DNA from: Jannaschia faecimaris
GTDB lineage: Bacteria > Pseudomonadota > Alphaproteobacteria > Rhodobacterales > Rhodobacteraceae
Direction: 5' to 3'
DNA: 64,000 bases
Assembly: GCF_900107415.1 (NCBI RefSeq)
Contig: NZ_FNPX01000019.1
Coordinates: forward strand, 1-64,000
Shown: in pieces, positions 34,047-43,663 of the stretch
How positions within the stretch are numbered: position 1 is the first letter of the stretch
How the letters are laid out: every line of letters begins with the position of its first letter
Position numbers and translations under genes: made by a program
Notes under the pieces: generated by a model
Databases searched by the model: none
Seen by the model: the letters and a program-made list of their open reading frames with translations, nothing else
What the model was told of the DNA's origin: nothing

Positions 34047-35426
34047 ATGGCGGCTCGAAAACTCTATGCCGGGGCAAAACTGCGCGAAGTGCGGACGCGT
34101 ATCGGCCTGACCCAGACCGATTTCGCCGCCCGTTTGGGCATTTCGCTGCCCTATCTCAACCAGATGGAAAACAACAATCGTCCGATCTCGACGTCGGTTG
34201 TTCTGGCCCTCGCGCGGGAGTTCGGGTTCGATGTGACCGAGTTGGGCGCGGGCGATGACGAACGCCTCGTCTCCGATATGCGTGAAGCGCTGGCCGATCC
34301 TGTTATTTCCGACGCCGTGCCGATGGCCGACCTGCGTCTGACGGCGGCAAATGCCCCGGCCTTGGCCCGAGCCTTCCTAACCCTGCATCGCGCCTATCGC
34401 GACGGGGCGGAGCGGCTTGCGTCGCTGGATGCGGCCCTTGGCGTCTCCGGAACATTGACCCCCTCACCTTGGGAGGAGGTCCGGGACTTCTTCCATTACT
34501 GCGACAATTACATCGACTCCGTCGATCGCGCCGCCGAGACTTTCGCGGCGCAGATCGGCCGCGACCTCGACGCGGGTCTGGCCCGCTGGTGGGCCGATCG
34601 CAATGTCGTCGTCACCCAATACGAGGCTCCGCGCCTGCGCCATTTCGATCGCGGGGCGCGCCGCCTGACCCTTTCGACCCGGTCCAGCGCCGCAACCAAC
34701 CGGTTTCAACAACTGCACCAGGTCGCGCTCAATGCTCAGGCCAAACTACTGGATGCCACGTTGGACCTGGCCAGGTTCAGCAGCGACGACGCCCGCGCCA
34801 TCGCCCGTACCGGGCTTGCAAACTACTTCGCCGGGGCCGCGCTTATGCCATACGAGGCATTCCGCGCTGCCGCCGAAGACACGCGGCATGATCTGGAGCG
34901 GCTAGCCCGGCAATTTGGCGCATCGCTGGAGCAGGTGGCCCATCGCCTGTCCACGCTGCAACGCACTGGTGCCAAGGGCGTGCCTTTCTTCTTTGTTCGC
35001 GTCGATCAGGCCGGGCAGATCACCAAGCGCCACTCGGCCACCCGCCTGCAATTCGCGCGCTTCGGCGGGGCCTGCCCGCTTTGGAACGTGCACGCGGCCT
35101 TCGCCACCCCAGGTCGTTTCCTGCGACAGATGGCTGAAACACCCGACGGGGTCCGATATTTCTGCCTTGCGCGCGATGTTTCCACGTCCGGCGGTGCCTT
35201 CGGCACGCCGACACGTCGCCACGCGATCGCCCTTGGCTGCGAAGTGCGCCATGCGCCACGCATCACCTATGCCGATGGCCTGGACCTGTCCGCCACGTTC
35301 GAGCCCATCGGGATCAGTTGCCGCATCTGCGAGCGCGTCGCCTGTCATCAACGCGCTGTTCCGCCCTTGGAACGGCCGCTGAAGATCGATCCTGATGATC
35401 GTGGTTTGCTGCCTTACGACTTGTGA
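34047..35426 (+). CDS. pccR: PccR-like short-chain fatty acyl regulator (XRE family)
   Basis: A 459-residue regulator of the ScfR group (PccR, RamB, IbcR-like). The N-terminal XRE helix-turn-helix (REVRTRIGLTQTDFAARLGIS..NQMENNNRPIS, about residues 10-50) binds DNA; a long C-terminal region with an IrrE/ImmA-like fold (NYFAGAALMPYEAFRAAAED) ends in a Cys-containing segment (GISCRICERVACHQRA). It should sense short-chain acyl-CoA and control pccB. The ATG at 34047 was preferred over 34041 because AAAGGGG then sits at correct spacing. Confidence 0.9.
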   Translation: MAARKLYAGAKLREVRTRIGLTQTDFAARLGISLPYLNQMENNNRPISTSVVLALAREFGFDVTELGAGDDERLVSDMREALADPVISDAVPMADLRLTAANAPALARAFLTLHRAYRDGAERLASLDAALGVSGTLTPSPWEEVRDFFHYCDNYIDSVDRAAETFAAQIGRDLDAGLARWWADRNVVVTQYEAPRLRHFDRGARRLTLSTRSSAATNRFQQLHQVALNAQAKLLDATLDLARFSSDDARAIARTGLANYFAGAALMPYEAFRAAAEDTRHDLERLARQFGASLEQVAHRLSTLQRTGAKGVPFFFVRVDQAGQITKRHSATRLQFARFGGACPLWNVHAAFATPGRFLRQMAETPDGVRYFCLARDVSTSGGAFGTPTRRHAIALGCEVRHAPRITYADGLDLSATFEPIGISCRICERVACHQRAVPPLERPLKIDPDDRGLLPYDL

Positions 35427-35471
35427 ACGATGCGCTGATCTGAGCAGATTGCGCCAACCTTGGAGGACATT

Positions 35472-35930
35472 ATGGAACTGACCGGAACCCGCACGATTGC
35501 CGCCTCTCGCGAAGTGGTCTGGGCCAAGCTGAACGATGCCGAGACGCTCAAAGCCTGCATTCCGGGCTGCGAGGAACTGACCGGTTCGCCCGAGGAAGGG
35601 TTCGAGGCCGTGGTGAAGCAGAAGGTCGGGCCCGTAAAAGCGACCTTCAAGGGGGCCGTGACCCTATCGGATGTTGTAGCACCCGAAAGCTACCGCATCG
35701 CGGGCGAAGGCAAGGGCGGCGTCGCGGGCTTTGCCAAGGGCGGGGCCGACGTGAAGCTGACCGAGGTCCCCGAGGGCACCGAGCTGACCTATGCGGTCGA
35801 CGCGAAGGTGGGCGGCAAGATCGCTCAACTCGGCTCTCGCCTGATCGACAGCTTCGCGGCCAAGATGGCGGATGCATTCTTCGAAAACTTCAAGAACGAA
35901 GTCGAAGGCCCAGCCGAGCCGGAGGCGTAG
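35472..35930 (+). CDS. CoxG-like SRPBCC protein
   Basis: A 152-residue protein with the START/SRPBCC fold of CoxG (carbon monoxide dehydrogenase subunit G family). Conserved signs are MELTGTRTIAASREVVWAKLNDAE, CIPGCEELT and GGKIAQLGSRLIDSFAAKMA. GGAGG precedes the start by five bases. No CO dehydrogenase subunit genes are nearby, so the name does not prove the function; isolated CoxG-type proteins often bind small lipophilic ligands. It converges with phaC. Confidence 0.88.
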   Translation: MELTGTRTIAASREVVWAKLNDAETLKACIPGCEELTGSPEEGFEAVVKQKVGPVKATFKGAVTLSDVVAPESYRIAGEGKGGVAGFAKGGADVKLTEVPEGTELTYAVDAKVGGKIAQLGSRLIDSFAAKMADAFFENFKNEVEGPAEPEA

Positions 35931-36021
35931 TCGACATCGATGCCTTGGATGCCCTGCTCGCGGCCACCGCGTTAACGCAGGCATCACCGGCAACAAGCGA
36001 ACCTCGACATACCGGCGCGCT

Positions 36022-37857
36022 TCAGGCCACGTCGGACTTGCCCGGCAGAACGTAACTGCCCGGCGCAGCCTCGAGCACGGGGTGATCCGGCCCACCCACT
36101 TCCCGTGCAGCGATTTTCTTGCCGGAATGTCCGCGCAACCATTTCTCCCATCGCGGCCACCAAGACCCTTCGTGAAACGTTGCCGCCTCCAGCCAGTCTT
36201 CGGGCGTGGACGCATCATCGGCATCGTTCACGTAGTGGCCGTACTTGACCTTGCTGGGCGGGTTTACGATGCCCGCGATATGCCCAGACTGCGACAGGAT
36301 GAACGTCTTGTCCTTCGACCCAAATTGACGCGCCGTCTGCCAGGCCCCACGCCAGTGGGCGATGTGGTCCGTCTCGCAGGCGATATCGCAGAGCGGAACG
36401 TCCACGTCACCGAGGCTCAGGTTCCTTTCGCCCAGCAATTCGAATTCGCCTCTGGCGAGCTGGTTGCCCAAGCAGAGCTTCTTCAGGTATTCCGTCACCA
36501 TCGGGCCTGGCAGGTTCGTACCGTCCCCGTTCCAGTACAGAAGATCGAAAGCCGGCGGTGCCTCCCCAAGCATGTAGGATTTGATCGCCGGGCCATAGAC
36601 GAGGTCGTTGGACCGCAGGTAGGTGAAGGTACGGCCCATGAAGAACTTGTCGAGATAGCCCTTCGCCCTGCCTTCCCGCTCGATTCCGTCGATGAAGTCC
36701 TCGTCAAGGAAGACACCCATCTCACCCGGATCCTCAAAATCGGCCAGCGTTGTAAAGAAAGTCGCCGACTTGATTGACTTGTCTTTGCGGCGCGACATCA
36801 GTGCCAGCGTGGCCGCCAGTGTGGTACCCGCGATGCAGTAGCCGATGGCATTGACCTGCTCTTCGCCGGTGATTTCCTTGACAACGTCGATGGCCGTGAG
36901 GAACCCCTCGTCCACATAATCAGCATAGCCGGTGTCGGCGTAGCTTGCATCCGGGTTCACCCAGCTGACCACGAACAGCGTGTAGCCCTGATCGACGATC
37001 CATTTGATGAGAGAATTTTTTTCCTTCAGATCGAGAATATAGAACTTGTTGATCCAGGGCGGGAACAGGATCAGCGGAGTCTTTTGCACCTTCTCGGTGG
37101 TGGCCTTGTATTGGATCAACTCGAACATGCGGTTGCGAAAGACGACGCTTCCTTCGGTCGTGGCGATGTTGCCGCCGACCTGAAACGCTTCCGGATCGGC
37201 CAGTGTGACCAACCAGTCGCCTTTGTTTGCCTCGATATCGCGCACCAGGTTTTCCAGTCCCTTTACAAGGCTGTCGCCCTCGGTCTCGACCGCGCGCTGC
37301 ATCGCTTCGGGGTTTGTTGCCAGGAAGTTCGTGGGGGCGAACAGGTCGATGATCTGCTGGCTAAAGAATTCGACCCGCCGCTTGTCATTGCGGTCCAAAC
37401 CTTCGATGCCCTTGACGGTGTCGCGGATCGCGTTCGCGCTGATCTGATATTGCTGCTTAAGGAAGTTGTAATAGGGATGCTCATCCCAGATTGGATTGGC
37501 GAACCGGCGGTCCTTCGGCTGCGTGTCTGGCGCGGGTTGTGGCGTGCCCTTGGTCAGCGCCGTCTGTGCTTCGACTGCATGCTTGAGGGCCTGGCCCCAA
37601 TATCCGACCTGATGTTCGATCATCTTGCCGGGGTTGGACGCCATTTCGGCCCAATAAGCCGCCATCGCCTTGGCATAAAGATCGGGTCCTGGCCCTTGCA
37701 GCCCGTGATCCGAACTACGCTTCGACCCCAGGGCACCGACCAGACGCTTGGTCAGTTCGTCCATGCGGACAAGGTTCGCATTCAACCGTTCTGTCGCAGC
37801 GCGGCCCGTCTCATCATCGTCACGGTTGGCCCCATTCGCGTGATCGCCATCCGACAT
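36022..37857 (-). CDS. phaC: Class I poly(3-hydroxyalkanoate) synthase
   Basis: PhaC polymerises 3-hydroxyacyl-CoA into PHB granules. The 611-residue protein has the synthase N-terminal domain and an alpha/beta-hydrolase core with the lipase-like box IGYCIAGTTLAA (catalytic Cys), the Asp region in the C-terminal third, and SGHIAGIVNP holding the catalytic His. It is divergent from phaZ across 125 bp. Neither phaA/phaB nor phaP/phaR is in the window, which differs from the common roseobacter order phaZ-C-P-R. Confidence 0.96.
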   Translation of the reverse strand: MSDGDHANGANRDDDETGRAATERLNANLVRMDELTKRLVGALGSKRSSDHGLQGPGPDLYAKAMAAYWAEMASNPGKMIEHQVGYWGQALKHAVEAQTALTKGTPQPAPDTQPKDRRFANPIWDEHPYYNFLKQQYQISANAIRDTVKGIEGLDRNDKRRVEFFSQQIIDLFAPTNFLATNPEAMQRAVETEGDSLVKGLENLVRDIEANKGDWLVTLADPEAFQVGGNIATTEGSVVFRNRMFELIQYKATTEKVQKTPLILFPPWINKFYILDLKEKNSLIKWIVDQGYTLFVVSWVNPDASYADTGYADYVDEGFLTAIDVVKEITGEEQVNAIGYCIAGTTLAATLALMSRRKDKSIKSATFFTTLADFEDPGEMGVFLDEDFIDGIEREGRAKGYLDKFFMGRTFTYLRSNDLVYGPAIKSYMLGEAPPAFDLLYWNGDGTNLPGPMVTEYLKKLCLGNQLARGEFELLGERNLSLGDVDVPLCDIACETDHIAHWRGAWQTARQFGSKDKTFILSQSGHIAGIVNPPSKVKYGHYVNDADDASTPEDWLEAATFHEGSWWPRWEKWLRGHSGKKIAAREVGGPDHPVLEAAPGSYVLPGKSDVA

Positions 37858-37871
37858 TTCTTGCCTTCCCG

Positions 37872-37889
37872 TCGCAATGCTGCAACTGC
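37872..37889. promoter_or_regulatory. Possible PhaR-type TGC-rich site between phaC and phaZ
   Basis: The spacer contains TCGCAATGCTGCAACTGC, close to the start of phaC. PhaR regulators of alphaproteobacterial PHB genes are known to bind TGC-rich repeats such as CTGC-N3-GCAG and a TGC(A/G)ATGC-like sequence. The match is partial and no phaR gene is in the window, so this is a weak call. Confidence 0.35.
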
Positions 37890-37982
37890 TAAGTAACTTG
37901 GGGACGTTTCTACACCGAACGAACCCGTTTATACAGGGGGCACAACATATGCTTCCCTGACCGCCGGAAGGGACTTTCGCTT

Positions 37983-39308
37983 ATGCGCTTCATGTTAGCC
38001 TATGATATGATGGAAACCATGCGAAATGCGAGCGCGTGGTTCGGAGCAACCGCCCGCACGATGGGGAGCTTTCCGGCCACCGCGATGGCACCGCACCCTG
38101 CTTTCAAGATGTTGGCCGCCTGGGGCGAGGTCACCGAGCGCAGTTTCGGGCGCATGAATACCAAGCCCGACTGGAACATCGCCCCGGTGGCCGGCGTCGA
38201 CCAACGCGACCACATCGTCGAGGTCGAGACCGTGGTCGAGAAAGCCTTCGGCGACCTTATCCATTTCAACGTGCACGGCCGTCGCCCGATGGAGCGGCGC
38301 GTCCTGCTCGTAGCGCCGATGTCCGGCCACTACGCCACGCTGCTCCGCAGCACGGTCGTTTCGCTCCTCCCGGACGCAGACGTCTGGATTACCGACTGGC
38401 ACAACGCCCGCGACATTCCAGTATCCGAAGGCAAGTTCGACGTGGAGGACTATACCCTCTATCTCGTCGATTTCATGAAAGAGCTGGGGCCGGACATCAA
38501 TGTGATCGCCGTCTGCCAGCCCGCGCCGCTGACGCTGGCGGCCACTGCCCTTCTGGCAGAGCAGGACCCGAAGGCCCAGCCCGCAACGCTGACGCTGATC
38601 GGCGGACCGATCGACCCGGATGCCGCCGCAACGGACGTGACCGATTTCGGTCGCCGTGTCACGATGGGCCAGCTTGAGCAGTCGATGATCCAGCGTGTCG
38701 GATTCATGTACAAGGGCGTTGGCCGGATGGTCTATCCCGGCCTGCTGCAACTGTCGTCCTTTATCTCGATGAACGCGGAAAAGCACGGCGAGGCGATGTG
38801 GAACCAGATCGTGTCCGTCGCGAATGGCAATGCCTCCGACCATGACAAGCACAACAAATTCTATGACGAATATTTGTCGGTTATGGACATGCCAGCCGAA
38901 TTCTACCTTTCGACCGTGGAGCGGATCTTCAAGGGTCTCGAAATCGCGAAGAACGAATTCATCGTAGACGGGCATATGGTCGATATCGGCAAGATCACGG
39001 ACGTTGCCGTCAAGACAGTAGAGGGCGGCAAAGACGATATCTCGGCACCCGGACAATGCGTCGCGGCTTTGGCGCTATTGACCGGTCTCTCCGATGATAA
39101 AAAGGCAAGCTACATAGAACCCGAAGCAGGCCACTACGGCATCTTTGCCGGCGGAAGTTGGCGCAAAAATATCCGCCCCTTGGTGTTGGACTTCATAGAC
39201 GCCAACGCCGGTCGCAAGCCTCATGCCAAGGCCAGAAAACCCGCTCTTCGCGCGGTCGAAAGCGACCCCCCTGACACGGCCGGCGATTCAGGACGGGTCG
39301 CCGTCTGA
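37983..39308 (+). CDS. phaZ: Intracellular poly(3-hydroxybutyrate) depolymerase
   Basis: PhaZ mobilises stored PHB. The 441-residue protein belongs to the intracellular depolymerase family with a Cys nucleophile instead of Ser, seen in VIAVCQPAPLTLAATALL. Other family elements are MLAYDMMETMRNASAW at the start, ITDWHNARDIP, and EPEAGHYGIFAGGSWR with the catalytic His near the end. It is divergent from phaC and overlaps the next gene (TGATG at 39306-39310). Confidence 0.93.
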   Translation: MRFMLAYDMMETMRNASAWFGATARTMGSFPATAMAPHPAFKMLAAWGEVTERSFGRMNTKPDWNIAPVAGVDQRDHIVEVETVVEKAFGDLIHFNVHGRRPMERRVLLVAPMSGHYATLLRSTVVSLLPDADVWITDWHNARDIPVSEGKFDVEDYTLYLVDFMKELGPDINVIAVCQPAPLTLAATALLAEQDPKAQPATLTLIGGPIDPDAAATDVTDFGRRVTMGQLEQSMIQRVGFMYKGVGRMVYPGLLQLSSFISMNAEKHGEAMWNQIVSVANGNASDHDKHNKFYDEYLSVMDMPAEFYLSTVERIFKGLEIAKNEFIVDGHMVDIGKITDVAVKTVEGGKDDISAPGQCVAALALLTGLSDDKKASYIEPEAGHYGIFAGGSWRKNIRPLVLDFIDANAGRKPHAKARKPALRAVESDPPDTAGDSGRVAV

Positions 39309-39889
39309 TGGCGGCAGGCGAAACCCTCGGGTTCGCCTGCAAGTGCGGCAAACTTCGCGGAGAGATCCGCGATGTTTCCCCCGCCGCCTGCACCAAGATC
39401 GTGTGCCACTGCAAAGACTGCCGGTCGGCCTATACGCACCTTGGTCTGGCCGATCCGGAAAAAGTCGGCATCCTTCAGACCACCCAAGACCGTATCACAA
39501 TCACCGAAGGCGGCGAAAATTTGCGCGTGTTCCGGCACACCCCAAAGGGGGCACTGCGTTGGTTCGCGACCTGCTGCAACACGCCCCTGTTCTATACGCC
39601 CCTGAAAGCGCGCCTTGTACATGTCGGAGTGAACGCGGATCGGCTGAGTAACCCCGAAGCCGGTGGCAAGGTCCTGGCGGAGGCGTTCATTCCCAAGCCC
39701 GGCGGCGGACAGGCCCACAAGGGAGTCGGTCGTATGGCCGCGCGGATGGTCGGGCGCATGGTCGCGAAAAATATCAGTGGGGAATGGCGCGACTCGCCGC
39801 TTTTTGCTTCGGATGGTTCCCCGACGCGGGACCCCCAAATTCTCAGCCGAGAAGAACGCGCCGCTGCACTCATGGGCGTTCACGGCTGA
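39308..39889 (+). CDS. Cys-rich DUF6151 / GFA-like zinc protein
   Basis: A 193-residue protein that overlaps the phaZ stop by one base. It has paired Cys motifs of the type in glutathione-dependent formaldehyde-activating (GFA)-like zinc enzymes: GFACKCGKLRGEI, IVCHCKDCRSAY and FATCCNTPLFYT. The C-terminal half (NADRLSNPEAGGK to the end) has no known motif. A zinc-bound fold is likely; the substrate is unknown. The overlap suggests co-expression with PHB degradation. Confidence 0.78.
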   Translation: MAAGETLGFACKCGKLRGEIRDVSPAACTKIVCHCKDCRSAYTHLGLADPEKVGILQTTQDRITITEGGENLRVFRHTPKGALRWFATCCNTPLFYTPLKARLVHVGVNADRLSNPEAGGKVLAEAFIPKPGGGQAHKGVGRMAARMVGRMVAKNISGEWRDSPLFASDGSPTRDPQILSREERAAALMGVHG

Positions 39890-40188
39890 TCCCGGCGGAA
39901 TACGCTGCATTCGGGCGAACGATCTTGCCAAGACCGCGCTTGCCATCATCGGCCACCAAAAATCCAATCGCAATCAGCACGCGACAGATTGCACCGCCGT
40001 AAGAACGGCAACCTTCGCTGGCAGTCCATCACTGTGATCACGGACTATCCGCGATTCAGGGCGATCATCGCCCCACTGGATGGCTCAGACAATTGGCTGG
40101 GTCTGAATGAAGAACGCCCCGGCATCACTGCCGGGGCGTTCGTAATACGCGCTTCACGCGGGACTTCGCGCGCAAATTCGCCCGGGCC
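39890..40188. other. Intergenic stretch between the GFA-like gene and aapP
   Basis: This 299-bp stretch separates convergent genes. It contains a perfect 13-bp hairpin (see terminator at 40112-40141) and no plausible gene. Confidence 0.6.
40112..40141. terminator. Intrinsic terminator-like hairpin after aapP
   Basis: GAACGCCCCGGCA pairs with TGCCGGGGCGTTC around a TCAC loop. On the minus strand the stem is followed by TTCATTC, only weakly T-rich. It could end both the aap operon and the phaZ transcript. Confidence 0.7.
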
Positions 40189-40968
40189 TCAGTGACCCAG
40201 AATCTGGCTCAGGAACAGCTTGGTGCGTTCATTTTGCGGGTCGGTAAAAAACGGCTCGGGAGCGTTCTGTTCAACGATCTGACCGGCGTCCATGAAGATC
40301 ACCCGGTTCGCCACCTGACGGGCAAAGCCCATCTCGTGCGTCACGCAGAGCATTGTCATCCCTTCCTCAGCGAGCTGAATCATGGTGTCCAGCACCTCCT
40401 TGATCATCTCAGGGTCGAGCGCCGACGTCGGTTCGTCAAACAGCATGATCCGGGGCCGCATGCACAGCGAACGCGCAATCGCCACACGCTGCTGCTGACC
40501 GCCCGAAAGCTGACCCGGATACTTGTCCGCCTGCTCGGGGATCTTCACCTTTTCAAGGAAGTGCATCGCCGTCTCTTCCGCTTCCTTCTTGGGGATCTTG
40601 CGAACCCAGATCGGAGCCAGCGTACAATTCTCCATGATCGTCAGATGCGGAAAGAGGTTGAAGTGCTGGAAGCACATGCCGACCTCGGACCGGATCTTGT
40701 CGATATTCTTGAGATCCGACGACAGCGGAACGCCGTCAACGACGATAGACCCCTGTTGATGTTCCTCCAGCGCATTGATGCAACGGATCAGCGTCGACTT
40801 CCCCGAACCCGAAGGCCCACAGATGACGATCCGCTCACCGCGTTGCACCGTCAGGTCGATGTCGCGCAAAACGTGGAACTGTCCGTACCACTTGTTCATG
40901 TTCTTGATTTCGATGGCCACCTCGTCGGAGACGGTCATGCCCTGTGTATTGGTGTCAGCCATAGCCAT
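40189..40968 (-). CDS. aapP: General L-amino acid ABC transporter, ATP-binding subunit
   Basis: A 259-residue ATPase for a polar amino acid importer. All ABC signatures are visible: Walker [11 protein letters not shown]-loop [27 protein letters not shown], Walker [14 protein letters not shown] and the H-loop [10 protein letters not shown]. The start has a GGAGG site upstream. It ends the aapJ-aapQ-aapM-aapP operon, the usual gene order, and follows aapM by 12 bases. Confidence 0.97.
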   Translation of the reverse strand: MAMADTNTQGMTVSDEVAIEIKNMNKWYGQFHVLRDIDLTVQRGERIVICGPSGSGKSTLIRCINALEEHQQGSIVVDGVPLSSDLKNIDKIRSEVGMCFQHFNLFPHLTIMENCTLAPIWVRKIPKKEAEETAMHFLEKVKIPEQADKYPGQLSGGQQQRVAIARSLCMRPRIMLFDEPTSALDPEMIKEVLDTMIQLAEEGMTMLCVTHEMGFARQVANRVIFMDAGQIVEQNAPEPFFTDPQNERTKLFLSQILGH

Positions 40969-40980
40969 GGTCAGGCCTCC

Positions 40981-42276
40981 TTAACGATGGTCAGTCCGCA
41001 GTTGGCGTTCGAGCCACTGCGAGTATTGCGAAATGCCGTAACAAACGGTGAAGAAAAGGACGCAGGCTGCGGCCCAAAGCTCCCAGTAGACGCCCGTCCA
41101 GGCAGTAGACGAAAGGATCGGTCCACGGATCATGCCCACGAGGTCGAACATCGAGATGACCGACACGAGAGTGGTATCCTTGAACAGGCCCACTGCCACG
41201 TTGACGATGCCCGGAATGGAGATCTTCAACGCCTGCGGCAGGATGATCAGCCGCATGGCCTGAGCATAGTCGAGACCCAGGCTGTCGCCCGCCTCGTACT
41301 GGCCCTTTGGAAGCGCGGCCAGACCGCCACGGATCACCTCTGCGATATAGGCAGAGGAGAACATGGTGATCATGATGATCACTCGGACGATCAGGTCGAA
41401 GTTGCTGTCCGGCGGCAGGAAGTACGCCAAAACCACGTTCGCCACGAAGAGCAAGGTGATCAGAGGCACGCCACGTACGAACTCGATAAAGACCACGCAG
41501 AAGCCCTTGACAACGGGCAGGCGCGATTGCCGACCCAGCGCAAGTACAATGCCAAGCGGCACCGACAGCGATACGCAGACCACGCCCAGGATCATGTTGA
41601 GCATGAAGCCACCCAATTCACGCGAGGGGACCGCCTCGATCGCCAGCAGCTCGGGTGCCGACGCCGTGACAAAGCCACCGATCCACAGGATGACGGCCGC
41701 GGTGATCACACCAGCCGTGAGGCCGAGGACAAAGCCATACCGCTCCGCACGCGTGAACGCGACGTAGCCGAACGCGACCGCCAAGAGGGAAAAGATCGGT
41801 GCCATCAAGGTGCCGCCCCAGATCAGCCAGTAGGCCAAGAAGGGGTAAAGGGCCGTGAATATCAGCATCCAGCGGGGAAGCTTGAAGAAAAGAACCGGCG
41901 GAACGGCCAGAAACAGCAGAACGAAGGCAACGGTCGGACGCCAGCGCAGGTGGTCCGGGTACTGGAACCCGAACAGGAGCTGAGGCCAACGTTCGGCCAG
42001 AACGGCGAAGCAGCCGCCACCACTGTCGCCAAGGACTTCCCTGCAGTCACGGATTGATGACCCTTCCCAAGTCCCGTTCAGGATCCATGGGATCAGACCG
42101 GACAACAGGTAGATCACGACGATAACGCCAATGACGGTCATGACGGTGTTCGCGATGCCCGAAAAAAGGTTCTCGCGCATCCATTTCACGGCACCAGTCT
42201 CGGTGACCGGGGGCGGAGCCGGCGGAATCTCCGTCTCGCGGACGAAGGCGACGGATTCGGCGTGCATATCGCTCAT
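40981..42276 (-). CDS. aapM: General L-amino acid ABC transporter, permease AapM
   Basis: A 431-residue permease of the His/Glu/Gln (HEQRo) type. It has a long N-terminal extension with several membrane segments, typical of AapM, before the binding-protein-dependent transport domain; the EAA loop is visible as EAGDSLGLDYAQAMRLIILPQA. It pairs with AapQ to form the channel. Only one base separates it from the aapQ stop. Confidence 0.95.
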   Translation of the reverse strand: MSDMHAESVAFVRETEIPPAPPPVTETGAVKWMRENLFSGIANTVMTVIGVIVVIYLLSGLIPWILNGTWEGSSIRDCREVLGDSGGGCFAVLAERWPQLLFGFQYPDHLRWRPTVAFVLLFLAVPPVLFFKLPRWMLIFTALYPFLAYWLIWGGTLMAPIFSLLAVAFGYVAFTRAERYGFVLGLTAGVITAAVILWIGGFVTASAPELLAIEAVPSRELGGFMLNMILGVVCVSLSVPLGIVLALGRQSRLPVVKGFCVVFIEFVRGVPLITLLFVANVVLAYFLPPDSNFDLIVRVIIMITMFSSAYIAEVIRGGLAALPKGQYEAGDSLGLDYAQAMRLIILPQALKISIPGIVNVAVGLFKDTTLVSVISMFDLVGMIRGPILSSTAWTGVYWELWAAACVLFFTVCYGISQYSQWLERQLRTDHR

Positions 42277-42277
42277 C

Positions 42278-43507
42278 TCAGCGCTCCTTCAACTTAACGG
42301 AGTTGTTGTAGACGTTCATAATCGCTGAGATCGCCAGGCTGATCGTCAGGTAGAAGGCCATCAGTAACAGGATGCATTCAAGCGCCCGACCGGTCTGGTT
42401 CAAAGTGATGCCGCCCAGCGTACCCGTCAGATCCATGTATCCGACCGCAATCGCCAGCGACGAGTTCTTGGTGATGTTCAGGTACTGCGAAATCAGCGGT
42501 GGGATGATGACGCGCAGTGCCTGCGGCAGAACGACCAGTCCCATGATCCGGCGCGGACGCAGACCCAGAGCCGCCGCGGCTTCCGTTTGTCCCTTGGACA
42601 CGGCCAAGATGCCGGCTCGTACGTTCTCGGCGATGAAAGCACCCGTATAGATCGACAAAGCGAACCACAGCGCGATCAGGGAGGGGCGCAACAGGAACCC
42701 GCCATCAAAGCTGAAACGAGCCATCTCGGGGTATTCCAGCCCGAGCGGACTTCCGAGTATCAGTTGCATCAGGACAGCGGGCACGATCAGAACTGCAATC
42801 GACGGCCAGAGGATCGGAATGAGCTTGCCTTCGGCATATAGTTTCTGGCGCGCATAGCGGCGAAGCCCGAAGACACCGGCGATCGATGCGAGGAAGGTCA
42901 GGATCACGATCCAGCCCGTCTCACCCATCGTCAGCCGCGGAACGTAGACCCCTTGGTTGGTTGCTGCGAACATCCCAAAGAGCAGGGTCCGTTCGGGCTC
43001 TGAGCCGTCACGAGGCAGTCGGAATTCAGACATCGGCGGAAAGACGTTCGCCGCCACGGTGAAAATGATCAGGATCCAGATCAGCACGGGAACGTTCCGG
43101 AACATCTCCACGTAGATGGCCATCAGCTTTGAGATGATCCAATTGTTCGAGAGCCGCAGCACACCGGCGATGACACCGAAGACCGTCGCCGTCACGCAAC
43201 CGAGGAAGGCCACGATCAAAGTGTTGATCGCCCCGATCACGGCAGCGCGCATGTGCGAAGATTGGCTGGTGTATTCTATCGGCTGCTGATTGATGTCGTA
43301 CCCGGCAGGGTCCTGCAAGAAGCCGAAGTCAATCCCAGCCTCTTGAAGCACCGGATTGTTGATCGCGTTGTTTATCAGCCATCCAAAGCCGAAAACCAGG
43401 GCCGCCAATGCGAAGAACTGGAACGTATAGCTCCGGTACCGCTTGTCGCTGATCAACTGCCCGATCCGAAATCCATCCGCGTTAGGCGGGTCGGTCATCG
43501 TGGTCAT
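42278..43507 (-). CDS. aapQ: General L-amino acid ABC transporter, permease AapQ
   Basis: A 409-residue permease paralogous to AapM. The hydrophobic segments and the EAA motif (TEAAAALGLRPRRIMGLVVLPQALR) support an HEQRo-type ABC permease. AapQ subunits are longer than usual permeases because of an extra insert, as seen here. It lies 156 bp after aapJ, with a strong hairpin in that gap. Confidence 0.95.
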   Translation of the reverse strand: MTTMTDPPNADGFRIGQLISDKRYRSYTFQFFALAALVFGFGWLINNAINNPVLQEAGIDFGFLQDPAGYDINQQPIEYTSQSSHMRAAVIGAINTLIVAFLGCVTATVFGVIAGVLRLSNNWIISKLMAIYVEMFRNVPVLIWILIIFTVAANVFPPMSEFRLPRDGSEPERTLLFGMFAATNQGVYVPRLTMGETGWIVILTFLASIAGVFGLRRYARQKLYAEGKLIPILWPSIAVLIVPAVLMQLILGSPLGLEYPEMARFSFDGGFLLRPSLIALWFALSIYTGAFIAENVRAGILAVSKGQTEAAAALGLRPRRIMGLVVLPQALRVIIPPLISQYLNITKNSSLAIAVGYMDLTGTLGGITLNQTGRALECILLLMAFYLTISLAISAIMNVYNNSVKLKER

Positions 43508-43625
43508 TTATATTTCCCCGTTGTCCCTCGGGTACTCCGGATACGGGCCGTCTCGGCCCCTGCATCCGCGGGGTCATTGTTCGCCCCGCCCTACTCCCGA
43601 GGGATTATCGATTGTCTGTATGTAA

Positions 43626-43653
43626 GAAGGGCGCGGCCTGCGCCGCGCCCTTC
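43626..43653 (-). terminator. Hairpin between aapJ and aapQ (partial terminator)
   Basis: GAAGGGCGCGGC pairs perfectly with GCCGCGCCCTTC around a CTGC loop. On the minus strand it follows the aapJ stop by 10 bases and is trailed by TTACATAC, not a strong T-run. Such hairpins after binding-protein genes often protect the upstream mRNA and lower permease expression. Confidence 0.7.
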
Positions 43654-43663
43654 CGTTTGGTTC

